Of a stretch of 64,000 nt of DNA, positions 21,618-30,213 are shown in pieces; within the stretch, counting starts at the first letter, position 1, and each line of letters begins with the position of its first letter. The position numbers and the translations under genes are program-made. The notes beneath the pieces are model-generated. The model made no database searches, had not been told where the DNA came from, and worked only from the letters and a program-made list of their open reading frames with translations. This DNA is from Bog-257 sp963834135 (lineage in GTDB: Bacteria > Acidobacteriota > Terriglobia > Terriglobales > Acidobacteriaceae): the NCBI GenBank assembly GCA_963834135.1, contig CAWIAN010000010.1, forward strand, positions 186,001 through 250,000, in the 5' to 3' direction.

Positions 21618-21678
21618 TCTACCGTTGCAATTCTTCAGGATGGGGCACCGCATCAACGGTGCATTCATTTGCGCACGC

Positions 21679-21800
21679 TCGTCGGACTGAAGTCCGCCTC
21701 GGAGAAATCAATAAAATATGAGGGCTTATCGGCACGGCTGAAGCCGTTCCCTGACACAAAGCTCAACTTGCGAGAATTTTCCTGCACGCCTGAAGGCGTG
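21679..21800 (+). repeat. family B dispersed repeat
   Basis: TCGTCGGACTGAAGTCCGCC with a perfect inner stem, then GGCACGGCTGAAGCCGTTCC, CTGACACAAAGCTCAACTTG and CGAGAATTTT. It fills the end of the gap between accA and the convergent propeller gene. Confidence 0.8.
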
Positions 21801-21812
21801 TTCTACCCCAGT

Positions 21813-24125
21813 TTACCGTCCCGGAACATTGACCGTCACCTTCCCACTCCCTACGTTGTCGAAGCGGTCATAGGCTCGCACGACGATGGTGTGCTCGCCG
21901 ATTGTTGATGTCGGCTGTGGGATCGTGCTGTCGCTGGCGGTATTCACCGGAATCGGAATCGTGAAATCGTAACTCTCCGTCTTCGAATCCGAGATCTGTC
22001 CCACTGGCTCGACCTCCTGCCAATCGCCCGCATCGATCGAGTACTCCGCCTGATCAATCACCGAGAAGCCATCCACCGCGCGAAAGGTCACGCGAAGACT
22101 ATCGCCTTCTACCTTGGCGCCGAGTGCCTCGATGCGTGGCGGAGTGTTGTCGACTTCGAAGCGCGCGCTGGTAGCGTCGCCGGTCAAAGTATCTGTCGCG
22201 GCGCGCGAAGGCGAGTCCGAAGCGACGACTCGAATCGTGTAGCCCCCGTCCGGAAACATGTCGGAATCGAGATTGACGTAGCGGTCGTAGACGCCCGACC
22301 GCAGCAGCTTCCAGCGCGTTTCGCCATCCCCGCGGCCGTAGATGTCGTAGACCAGCGTGTCGCCGTTATCGTCGTGTGCCTTCCACTTTACGGCGATAGA
22401 AGCCTTGTCCTTCACTGTGGGAGTAGCCGGCTCAAAGCCTGAAGCTGAAGCGTTGCTGTCGGAACGCGCTGCCGCCGGCACACGCGCGCCGGCCACCACC
22501 GTAACTTCGTCCACTTCCGGAGCCACATTCTTCGGCAGATAGTTGACCGTCACATTGTCGAGCACAGGGGCGCGATTGCCTGGGTGCAGCACAGCTTTCC
22601 ACTGGATGAAGCGCGCGGCGGGCGCGTCGATCGGCTGATTGTTGCCCAGGTCGACTTGCTTCCACGCACTCCAGTTACGATCGGGATTGTCGACATTGCC
22701 ACTACGAGCAAAGAGCTGAAAGCTGCCGGTACCGCGAACCTCCACGCGTCCCCACTTGGAGAAATTCTTGGCGTCGAATACGTCGCTCTCGTACGTCCCC
22801 TCGTTCACCGTGTTCGGGCCGAGCACAAAGATCTTGCCGACATTGCTGCTGGCAACGTACAGGCCGCCGTTGGGATTGGCGGCAAATGCCGTGACCTGGC
22901 TCGCGCTGGCTTCGGCCAGATCGCTCTGCTGGTTCTTGGCGATAGCAAAAATCCTGCCACGATTACCCGATCCCGCCAGCAGGCGGCCCGTGTTGTCGAA
23001 GGCGAGTGCGTAAACCAGATCATCGCGCGAGGACCACACCGTGTCGGGAGAGCCATCCGGCGAGAGGCGATAAATCTCCGATCCTCCCAGGCTTGCGACC
23101 GTCGGGATGGCGACAGCCGTTGGCGTAGGACCCGCGCCGGACGGGCCTGGAGGCGAAATCTGAATGCCGCCGCTTGGCGGAGCCGAGCCAGGTGTCACGA
23201 TCACGACGCCCGAACCTCCCGCCGGAGCAGCGGCCGGAGGACCACCTCCACGTTTCTCGCCGGCTCCGGCGGCGTAGATGTTGCCCGCATGATCGACAGC
23301 CAGCGCGGTGATCTCTTTCTTGGGCGCGCTATACAGAACGAAGGCCTCGCCTTGTGGCGAGATGCGATAGATCAGGCCGCTGCCATCCGTCCCCGCCAGC
23401 AGATTGCCCGCGTTGTCCAGCGCGAGCACGCGAATCTGCGCTTCATCGCTCTTAAAGAACAGCGAGCCGTTGCCATTGCGGTCGACGCGATAAATCTCGC
23501 CGCGGTCGCCGGTGCCGATGTAAAGCTCCCCCTGGCGATCCAGCGCCAGCGCCCAGATGTACTTCGTCTTGGGATCGAATAAAACTGTCGCACTGTAGCT
23601 GGGATCGACGGCGACGGAGGTGCGCGGCTTCTCGCCGGGAGCCGGAGCCTTCGCGCCTTCCTGTGCGGCAGCGACCTCGGCCGTGGTGTGCGGGGTTTCG
23701 GGCGCCTGCCCCGGTGTGGGACCTCCGTGGACCAACTTGTAGACCTTGCCGTCGGGAGAAGTAGCGGCGTAGATGGCGCCGCCCTTGTCCACCACCAGCG
23801 CCTGCACCTGGAGCTCCTGTGGGGCGAAGATGATGCCGGCCTTGCCGTCCGGCGTGATCTTGTAGACGCGCGCGGGCGACCCCGCGGCCGCGTAAACATT
23901 GCCTTGGGCGTCGGAGGCGATGTCCCAGATAAATGTTGACGGCGAGGTGTACAGGGAAGTAAAGGACGGAGCCAAAGTCAGCGTGCCATCGCTACTGATG
24001 GCGATACCGTGAGCGGTGCCGCGTTCAAAGTCGTCGTAGGAATTCTGTTCCCAGGTGCGGGTGGTCTGCGCCCAGCCCATCGCTAGCAGCAAAGGGCAAA
24101 CAAGCGCCAGTCGAAGCAATTTCAT
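21813..24125 (-). CDS. exported beta-propeller protein with C-terminal Ig-like domains
   Basis: A 770-residue secreted protein. The start at 24125 gives MKLLRLALVCPLLLAMGWAQ; sequence upstream in frame is not protein-like. The N-terminal ~490 residues carry propeller blades with repeated motifs (DAQGNVYAAAG, DNAGNLLAGTDGSG, DHAGNIYAAGAG, NTGRLLAGSGNRG). The blades are interrupted by Gly/Pro/Ala-rich linkers. The last ~280 residues look like fibronectin- or Ig-type beta-sandwiches (VKWKAHDDNGDTLVYDIYGR, then RVTFRAVDGFSVIDQAEYSI). No catalytic residues are recognised. A surface binding or structural role is inferred. It is convergent with accA. Confidence 0.72.
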   Translation of the reverse strand: MKLLRLALVCPLLLAMGWAQTTRTWEQNSYDDFERGTAHGIAISSDGTLTLAPSFTSLYTSPSTFIWDIASDAQGNVYAAAGSPARVYKITPDGKAGIIFAPQELQVQALVVDKGGAIYAATSPDGKVYKLVHGGPTPGQAPETPHTTAEVAAAQEGAKAPAPGEKPRTSVAVDPSYSATVLFDPKTKYIWALALDRQGELYIGTGDRGEIYRVDRNGNGSLFFKSDEAQIRVLALDNAGNLLAGTDGSGLIYRISPQGEAFVLYSAPKKEITALAVDHAGNIYAAGAGEKRGGGPPAAAPAGGSGVVIVTPGSAPPSGGIQISPPGPSGAGPTPTAVAIPTVASLGGSEIYRLSPDGSPDTVWSSRDDLVYALAFDNTGRLLAGSGNRGRIFAIAKNQQSDLAEASASQVTAFAANPNGGLYVASSNVGKIFVLGPNTVNEGTYESDVFDAKNFSKWGRVEVRGTGSFQLFARSGNVDNPDRNWSAWKQVDLGNNQPIDAPAARFIQWKAVLHPGNRAPVLDNVTVNYLPKNVAPEVDEVTVVAGARVPAAARSDSNASASGFEPATPTVKDKASIAVKWKAHDDNGDTLVYDIYGRGDGETRWKLLRSGVYDRYVNLDSDMFPDGGYTIRVVASDSPSRAATDTLTGDATSARFEVDNTPPRIEALGAKVEGDSLRVTFRAVDGFSVIDQAEYSIDAGDWQEVEPVGQISDSKTESYDFTIPIPVNTASDSTIPQPTSTIGEHTIVVRAYDRFDNVGSGKVTVNVPGR

Positions 24126-24280
24126 CGTGAGTCCTAATGGGTACAAGCAGGAAACAAAAGCGTAGCACGGATGCGGAGGGACACGTCCGCGGGCGGATTG
24201 CCGGGCTGAATCCTGTCCTGATCGATCGTCCAGTTGCGGCGCTACGGAAGCGGGAGGCAAGCAGCGGATTGCGCAAGATA

Positions 24281-24423
24281 TCATTCGCAAGGCGCTTGGC
24301 GGGCTCGCGGCGTGCCCTGCCATATCGTGATCTGCGTATGTCCCGCGGACGGCTGCCAGACCGGCGTTTGGGCCGGCAGGGCAATGCAGGCGAACAACGC
24401 GTAGCGGATCAGCAGTGTGGATT
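24281..24423 (-). pseudogene. N-terminal remnant of a secreted alpha/beta-hydrolase (esterase)
   Basis: On the minus strand a signal-like stretch (LLIRYALFACIALPAQTPVW) is followed by QPSAGHTQITIWQGTP. That resembles the beginning of secreted carbohydrate-esterase-type hydrolases, which carry WQP..GH..I.LWPG-like motifs after the signal. The frame then stops and no hydrolase core follows. The ~400-base gap between the propeller and GloVer genes therefore seems to hold a decayed gene 5' end. The identification is by motif memory only. Confidence 0.35.
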
Positions 24424-24528
24424 TGTACGTTCTTGCGATCGCGCCAGCCGGACGTTCGACGCCATCGCAATCTATCGCGAAGTGAGATGCGATTCGCGGC
24501 ATGGCTCAGCGACAATCAGCAGAATACG

Positions 24529-25863
24529 CTAAGGCGTGATCTCCCAGACCGTGCCACACTGGATTTCGAAATCGCACTGCTGAGTTCCACCCTCTGAGGT
24601 TGTGCCGTAGATATTTCCATGACTGTCCAGGACCGGTGTTCCCAGCGGCTCGTAACCGCCCGGAATACCCAGGCCGCCGTCGAAGCTGTGCAGAAGGGTG
24701 TAGGTCCAAGCACCATTCTGGGGTGTGAGTTTAAAAACGCTTCCGGTGCCGTTGACGCCTTCGCCATCGGTGACGCCATAAAGGGCTCCTGCACCGTCCA
24801 TCGCAAGATCGCCAAAGGGACCACCAAGTCCGTACTCGTCAGGTCCCAGTTCGTACAGAACGGAAAAGTTCCAATTCCCGCCGACCGGTGACAATTCAAA
24901 TACGGTGCCGCCGTTGGGAGAACCATTGAAGGCCGTAGCGCCGTAGAGATTGCCGGCTTGATCGGCAATCAAGCCGCCGTACGGATTCGCGCCATCGCTG
25001 CCGCCTTGAAACCGGTACAAAACCCGCTCCGTCCATCCGGAACCGGAAGGACTCAGTTCGAAGGCAGTTCCACATCCTTCCTGGTTGTAGCAACCAGATC
25101 CTCCACCCATCACGGTCGTTCCGTAGATGTTGCCGGCCGCATCAACCAGAAGTGTGCCGTACGGAACTGCTCCATCGACTCCCCCGCCAAAGCGATACAA
25201 GATCTGCTCGGTCCAACCCGCGCCAGAGCGGGACAGCTTGTAAACTACGCCGCACCCGGATCGACACTCCGGATTCGAACCCCCTCCTGAGGTCGTGCCG
25301 TAAAGATTGCCGGCGCTGTCGAAAACAACATTGCCCATTGCGGGGCTGTTGCCGTCGCTTTCCCCCGCGAAGCTGTAGAGAACGGTCTCCGTCCAATTAC
25401 AACGAGTAGACCTGCAGGTAGTCCGAGGTGGAACGAGCCGGTAGACGACTCCGTCGTTACTAGTGCCGCCTTCGGTCGTGGTGCCATAAAGCGCTCCATC
25501 GGGTCCGAAAACGACCCCACTCCACGGCCACGATCCGCCACTGTTGGCACCGCCAAGCGGCTCGAATGAGAGCAGCTGGTTCATGATCCAGCCGTTCTGG
25601 GTTCGCTTCAGTTGATACACCGTTCCAGGATCTGTTCCGCCGCCGGTGGTGGTGCCGTACAGGTTTCCGCCGACGTCGAGAGTCACGCCAGCATACGGCT
25701 CCCAACCGCTTTGCAGGCTGAATTGATAAAGATTGCTGAAGGTCTGCGCCTGGCCGATTTGAGTGGCAGCCAGCAACCATGCAAAGCTAAGCGCCATGCC
25801 GAGGCCGACGTTCAAGAGTGCGTTGCGGGCCTGAAAGGCAGAAGGGGTAGGTTGGTTCGCCAT
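24529..25863 (-). CDS. exported GloVer-repeat protein (7 repeats)
   Basis: A 444-residue secreted protein. The start at 25863 has a strong AGGAGG site and a signal peptide ending ATQIGQAQT. It holds seven Gloeo/Verruco (TIGR03803-type) repeats, each with a core like D.xGNLYGTTxxGG: VGGNLYGTTTGGG, PDGALYGTTTEGG, SAGNLYGTTSGGG, AAGNIYGTTVMGG, QAGNLYGATAFNG, GAGALYGVTDGEG and SHGNIYGTTSEGG. Seven units suggest a seven-bladed propeller. Function is unknown; the family is frequent in Acidobacteriota and Verrucomicrobia. A paralogue with seven repeats lies upstream, beyond a small membrane protein gene. Confidence 0.85.
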   Translation of the reverse strand: MANQPTPSAFQARNALLNVGLGMALSFAWLLAATQIGQAQTFSNLYQFSLQSGWEPYAGVTLDVGGNLYGTTTGGGTDPGTVYQLKRTQNGWIMNQLLSFEPLGGANSGGSWPWSGVVFGPDGALYGTTTEGGTSNDGVVYRLVPPRTTCRSTRCNWTETVLYSFAGESDGNSPAMGNVVFDSAGNLYGTTSGGGSNPECRSGCGVVYKLSRSGAGWTEQILYRFGGGVDGAVPYGTLLVDAAGNIYGTTVMGGGSGCYNQEGCGTAFELSPSGSGWTERVLYRFQGGSDGANPYGGLIADQAGNLYGATAFNGSPNGGTVFELSPVGGNWNFSVLYELGPDEYGLGGPFGDLAMDGAGALYGVTDGEGVNGTGSVFKLTPQNGAWTYTLLHSFDGGLGIPGGYEPLGTPVLDSHGNIYGTTSEGGTQQCDFEIQCGTVWEITP

Positions 25864-26002
25864 GATAGACCTCCTGGCGTCAGCAGAGATTGCTGCCACC
25901 TTCGACCGGAGCAGTCTACTCAATTTGCGAACCAACTTGTTAAGAGGAAATTACGTTCGTTTCTCGGTGAAACCAGCGAGCTGTATCAATGTCTGGTAGT
26001 TC

Positions 26003-26452
26003 CTATCGCCAGCGATCTCCACTCTTCAAAAGGTAGTTGGCGAAAACATAGCGCCAGGGAATAAGCGGAAGGAAGATCACGACCATGACGACGGCCCGGA
26101 TATCTTCAGCTACCGCGGCGCTTACCTGGTGATTGAGCCAGAGCGGTAGGGCGAAGGCTGCGAGATAGATCGCCTTCCAGGTCAATTCAAATAACAGGAT
26201 GGGCAGCATCTGCACCGGATACCGGAGGCCCAGTGCCGATGTTGCTCCCAGTCCTGCCAGCAGAGAGAGACGTATGCCGGCCGTGATCGCCAACTCGCTG
26301 GAATGATGAATCACGCTGGGCCAGATATACACGCCCAGTCCGGCCGCCATGATGAAGTAGCACAGCCGCAGAGTATACAGGCGGAAGAGCGAGAGCTCGG
26401 GCACGCCAATGCGCGATGTGGAATCGGAATAGGCAGCAACAGTGGAATTCAT
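26003..26452 (-). CDS. small four-pass membrane protein
   Basis: A 149-residue protein starting MNSTVAAYSDSTSRIG with about four membrane segments: LCYFIMAAGLGVYIW, LSLLAGLGATSALG, LPILLFELTWKAIYLAAFAL and AVVMVVIFLPLIPWRYVF. A short polar N-terminus and the tail LLKSGDRWR are probably cytoplasmic. I recognise no named family. It sits between two GloVer-repeat genes on the same strand, 140 bases before the second and 96 after the first, so the three may share a transcript. No ligand or enzyme motif. Confidence 0.65.
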   Translation of the reverse strand: MNSTVAAYSDSTSRIGVPELSLFRLYTLRLCYFIMAAGLGVYIWPSVIHHSSELAITAGIRLSLLAGLGATSALGLRYPVQMLPILLFELTWKAIYLAAFALPLWLNHQVSAAVAEDIRAVVMVVIFLPLIPWRYVFANYLLKSGDRWR

Positions 26453-26548
26453 AGGAGCGTAACCTCGTCAACAGAGAGTCACATCTCCAATACGAATGGC
26501 CAGGCAAATGGTTCCCGTGTTTTCCGCCGGCGCCGCCGCAACCCCGGT

Positions 26549-27796
26549 TTATGGCGTGATCTGGAAGATGACTCCGCAGCCCACGGCTGAACAACCTGTG
26601 CCACCCGCCGAAGCTGTGCCATAAATATTGCCGTTGGCATCGACGAGCAGTTTGCCTTCGGGCTCCGATCCATCGCTGCCGCCGGTGAAGTCGTGCAGCG
26701 AAGTGAAAGTCCAGGTGCCGCTACCGGGCGTGAGCTTGAAGACCGAGCCCTGGCCGAATGCGCCGCCGCCGTAGGTTGTGCCATAGAGGTTACCGGCCGC
26801 GTCCATGGTGAGCGCTGCCCTGGGTCCGGTGGTGCAACTCGCCGTGAAGCTGTGGATTACATTGAAGACCCAGTTGCCGTTCGACGGCGTGAGTTCGAAG
26901 ACGGTCCCGCCGCCTCCTGGACCTGAACAGAAAGTGCTGCCGTAAAGGTTACCGGCGTTGTCGAGAATTGGCGCTGCCGACGGACTAACTCCGTCGGTCG
27001 AAGGTTGAAAGCGGTGGATAATGCTTTCCGTCCAGCCCGCGCCCGACGGAGTCATTTGGAATACGGTCCCATGATTTCCGCCATCGCCGCCCGAGTCGGT
27101 TGTTCCGAAAATGTTTCCGGCGCTGTCAAAGACAATGCCGTCGGGCAATCCGCCATCACTTCCTCCAGCGAAGCTGTAGACAATCGTCTCATTCCACGCT
27201 CCATTAGCTTCCGTCAACTTGTAGACGGTGCCGCAGCCGTATTGCGTGCAAGTCCCCTGTCCGCCTAGAGAGGTCACCCCATAGAGAAGGCCGTTTCCCC
27301 GAAAGACAAGATCAGAGATGGGGAACGCTCCATCGCTGCCGCCGCGGAAGGTGTAGAGAGTTTTTTCGTTCCACAAAGTCAGAGTGGAGTGTGGTGGAGT
27401 GGGAGAAGGCTGCAGCTTATACACCACGCCGAAGTCTTCGGCGCCGCCCTCATAGACTGTTCCATAGAGTGGGCCGTCGGGTCCGAAGACAACTCTTCCT
27501 TCGGGCGTATAACCGTCCGCGCCTGCGGTGAACTTGTAGAGTGGAGAATAAAGCCACGCCGACCCATGAACATATAGCTTAAAGACGACGCCCTGACCAT
27601 TAATTCCGCCTTGAGCAGTAGCGCCGTAGAAATTGCCGGCTGTATCCATGGTCAGGCCGGTGGTGGGTGTGGCGCCCTCCGGCCCAAGGAACGTGTGAAT
27701 CACGTTAAAAGTCTGAGCGGCTGCCGGTCTTGGATGGACGCAGACTACAAGAAAAGCAAGGCATAGCGCGGTCGCGAGAAGTGGCTTGTGGAACAT
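26549..27796 (-). CDS. exported GloVer-repeat protein, paralogue (7 repeats)
   Basis: A 415-residue secreted protein with a clear signal peptide (MFHKPLLATALCLAFLVVCV, cut after RPAAAQ) and an AAGGGA ribosome-binding site. Seven GloVer repeats are visible: TAGNFYGATAQGG, PDGPLYGTVYEGG, GNGLLYGVTSLGG, SAGNIFGTTDSGG, NAGNLYGSTFCSG, AAGNLYGTTYGGG and ANGNIYGTASAGG. Repeat number and order match the protein at 24529-25863, so a local duplication of the whole gene is likely. Cysteine pairs in some blades (GTCTQYGCGTVYKL) could form disulfides. Function unknown. Confidence 0.85.
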   Translation of the reverse strand: MFHKPLLATALCLAFLVVCVHPRPAAAQTFNVIHTFLGPEGATPTTGLTMDTAGNFYGATAQGGINGQGVVFKLYVHGSAWLYSPLYKFTAGADGYTPEGRVVFGPDGPLYGTVYEGGAEDFGVVYKLQPSPTPPHSTLTLWNEKTLYTFRGGSDGAFPISDLVFRGNGLLYGVTSLGGQGTCTQYGCGTVYKLTEANGAWNETIVYSFAGGSDGGLPDGIVFDSAGNIFGTTDSGGDGGNHGTVFQMTPSGAGWTESIIHRFQPSTDGVSPSAAPILDNAGNLYGSTFCSGPGGGGTVFELTPSNGNWVFNVIHSFTASCTTGPRAALTMDAAGNLYGTTYGGGAFGQGSVFKLTPGSGTWTFTSLHDFTGGSDGSEPEGKLLVDANGNIYGTASAGGTGCSAVGCGVIFQITP

Positions 27797-27954
27797 GGAG
27801 TCCCTTTCTTAGTAAGGCCCTGATTCAGCGAATGCACTCTCGGCGGCCAGGCCGAATTAGTTTGTGCAAGCTGCAAGACCTACTGTTGCAAAGTAGTCCC
27901 TGATGAAATCTTAGTCAGAAAATAATGGGGTGAGCGAAGTGTACTTGGGAAGCG

Positions 27955-28204
27955 GTGGGCAGGCAAGGCAAAACAAGCCTTCCGGCCGGAATCGACTGGG
28001 TGGCCGATACCGGAAATCTTCGATGGACGGGCTCACACCACCTCTATATCCTCGGCGAGCCTGGCGCAGCGCCCCAACCGGGTGATGGATGCAGCCGGCA
28101 ATCTCTATGCCGCAAACGCGATCAACGGCCGCCAGGGTTTGAGGGCTGCATGGCAGAGTCCTTGCGATTCGGGCGAACCCGGCGCGTGGACTCCTAAAAG
28201 CTAA
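27955..28204 (+). pseudogene. decayed propeller/NHL-type gene fragment
   Basis: Two overlapping plus-strand frames keep pieces of repeat motifs: GIDWVADTGNLRW (27955 frame) and, after a shift, VMDAAGNLYAANAING (28082-28204, ending TAA). The second resembles a GloVer or NHL blade core. No intact start or full blade set is present, so this is probably a remnant in the ~450-base gap upstream of the second GloVer gene. Low confidence. Confidence 0.3.
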
Positions 28205-28248
28205 GAGCTAAAAAGCCCAGAGCTCATAGCTGATAGCCCACAGCTGCT

Positions 28249-30033
28249 TTATTTGATGTTGAGCGTGATTACCTGCGAGCCCGTCACCACGTAGTCGATG
28301 GGCGTGGCGGCTTCGTCTACGGCTGACTCACCCACCACCACCATGTCCTGGGTGCCGCGCATGCCGTCCATTACGTTCATTACCGATAGCGGCAGCGTCG
28401 GCATGACCTTGTCTTCCACCATCGCCTGCGGGTTCGCCTCCAGCAGCGAGACATACACGTCGGAGTTGGAGTGCTCTTTGTTCAACAGGGCGATCGTCGA
28501 GCCAAGGTCCAGGTGGCGCGTCATCGGCGCGGACAGATGATGCATCTTGTCCAGTGTGTCGCCGTCGCTCACCAGAATGTGCAGCGTGCCGCGCGGTGCC
28601 GAGGTAGGAATCTTGACTGCGATCTGTCGCAGAATGCTCTCGCCGCGATAGGGACGCAGCAGAGCTTCAATCGTGATCTCGTCGCCGGGCCGCGCTTCGG
28701 TAACGTCGGTGCGCGCACTCTCGAGGCGCGCCGAGCGTCGATCGGGAATGAGGTCGAAGTTCAGCTCAACCCCCTCGATCTTCGGCGTCTCGTAAGGGTT
28801 CTCGAAGATGCGGCTGAAGTGCTCGCCCAGCGCGAGAGCAATGCCATACGCTGTGGGAGTCGAGCCGTCGAGCGGCGCGTACATGTCTTTCACCGTAAGC
28901 TTGGGATAGCCAAGCACGGAGATGTCGCCGTCCAGCCGATAGGTCGTGTCCTCGCCGTATTCGTTCATGCCCTGAATCGCGTTGAAGACGGTTGCCATCA
29001 TCGCGGCCGGCGTGATCTTGGCATTGTTCAGCACTTCGTAGTGGAAGCTCTTAGGATGCGAGACGCCGCGGAAGGTCAGCGTCACCGGAATCATGTGCGG
29101 CTCGCGATCGAAGCGGCCCATGATGCCGGCGCGGCGGTCTTGCACGAATGCGCCCACCGGTTCGGTGGTATTGACGATCTTGAAAGAATTCTCGGGCGAG
29201 GGAAGCGTTGCCAGCACCGTCGCCTTGGTCATCGGCATATCGATCGAGCCCGACTGCAGCAGCGGATGTCCGCAAGCCAGCAGGTGAGTCTCGTCGATAT
29301 AGGTAACCGTGCAGGTGCCAGCGATATTCATATCGCCGCGCACCAGGATCGCGCTGACCGCCGAGCCCGCTACCAGCGGCTCAGGCTGCTTGTCGTTGCT
29401 GACCGAGCCCGCGCCCATCACCGGCACCACGCCGGCCGAGGCAAAGTCTTTGCCGAAGACGCGCAAAGTATCGGGACTGAAGCCGCTGAAGACCAGCGGA
29501 GTATCGATCGGCTTCAGCAGATTCGCGTATGGCGACTGCGGCGTTGCCGCGCTGGGCAGGCCCGGTCCAGAGGTCGGGCTCGCCACCTGACGCGTGCTTT
29601 CGTTGCCGGCCTTGGCCCAATCGCCTGCGGACTTGTCCATCGCGTCGATCTCCAGCATGTTCGACGCAGGAGTAATACCGCAGATCGGCTCCTTCGAGAA
29701 CTCGCCGATACGGTAGGCGATAGCGCCCACCAGCTTGCCGTCGATGTAAACCGGGCTGCCGCTCATGCCGGCGACCACGCCGGTGTACTCAACCTTGGCG
29801 CCATGCAGGCGTGCCAGGATCACGTCGGCCTGAGGACCGGCCATGTCCTTCAAAACGCCGAGGATTTCGACGTCCATGGCTTCCGGCTTCACGCCTTCGA
29901 AGACGGTATAGGCCACGGCATGCATCCCGGGCTTTACCTGGTCTTCCGGCATGATTTGAACTTTGGGTTGGACGCAGAAAGAGGTGATCGACGAGAGGCC
30001 GACGACGAGCAGCGCGAACGCGCGGTGGAGCAT
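28249..30033 (-). CDS. SpoIVB-type peptidase S55 domain protein, exported
   Basis: A 594-residue protein with signal peptide MLHRAFALLVVGLSSITSFC. The start at 30033 is chosen because the 31 codons upstream are not signal-like. An S55 domain occupies the N-terminal half: MPEDQVKPGMHAVAYTVFEG and the catalytic-serine motif GMSGSPVYIDGKLVGAIAYR. THLLACGHPLLQSG carries the conserved GHP. The C-terminal half is a beta-rich region (ARTDVTEARPGDEITIEALL) with no assigned activity. In Bacillus SpoIVB cleaves a sporulation factor; here a non-sporulation envelope role is inferred. It is divergent from a VWA protein gene across a 180-base gap. Confidence 0.85.
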   Translation of the reverse strand: MLHRAFALLVVGLSSITSFCVQPKVQIMPEDQVKPGMHAVAYTVFEGVKPEAMDVEILGVLKDMAGPQADVILARLHGAKVEYTGVVAGMSGSPVYIDGKLVGAIAYRIGEFSKEPICGITPASNMLEIDAMDKSAGDWAKAGNESTRQVASPTSGPGLPSAATPQSPYANLLKPIDTPLVFSGFSPDTLRVFGKDFASAGVVPVMGAGSVSNDKQPEPLVAGSAVSAILVRGDMNIAGTCTVTYIDETHLLACGHPLLQSGSIDMPMTKATVLATLPSPENSFKIVNTTEPVGAFVQDRRAGIMGRFDREPHMIPVTLTFRGVSHPKSFHYEVLNNAKITPAAMMATVFNAIQGMNEYGEDTTYRLDGDISVLGYPKLTVKDMYAPLDGSTPTAYGIALALGEHFSRIFENPYETPKIEGVELNFDLIPDRRSARLESARTDVTEARPGDEITIEALLRPYRGESILRQIAVKIPTSAPRGTLHILVSDGDTLDKMHHLSAPMTRHLDLGSTIALLNKEHSNSDVYVSLLEANPQAMVEDKVMPTLPLSVMNVMDGMRGTQDMVVVGESAVDEAATPIDYVVTGSQVITLNIK

Positions 30034-30213
30034 GCTTTCTTGTTCCTTGCCCAGACTCCAGGTCCGCACCCCGGAAAATCTTGGCCCTGCACCGTTCCTT
30101 GTGGAAACACGTCCGTCTAACAGCAAGCAGGTGTTTCTGCTGTCCCCACACCGAAACAGAGAGGCTGAAATTGGATTTATACTACCAGACAGTCCGCCCT
30201 ATGAGGCACCCCG
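30034..30213. promoter_or_regulatory. divergent promoter region, S55 gene / VWA gene
   Basis: 180 bases between two divergent starts, so it must hold both promoters. I see no clear -35/-10 pair on either strand and no operator-like repeat. Confidence 0.4.
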
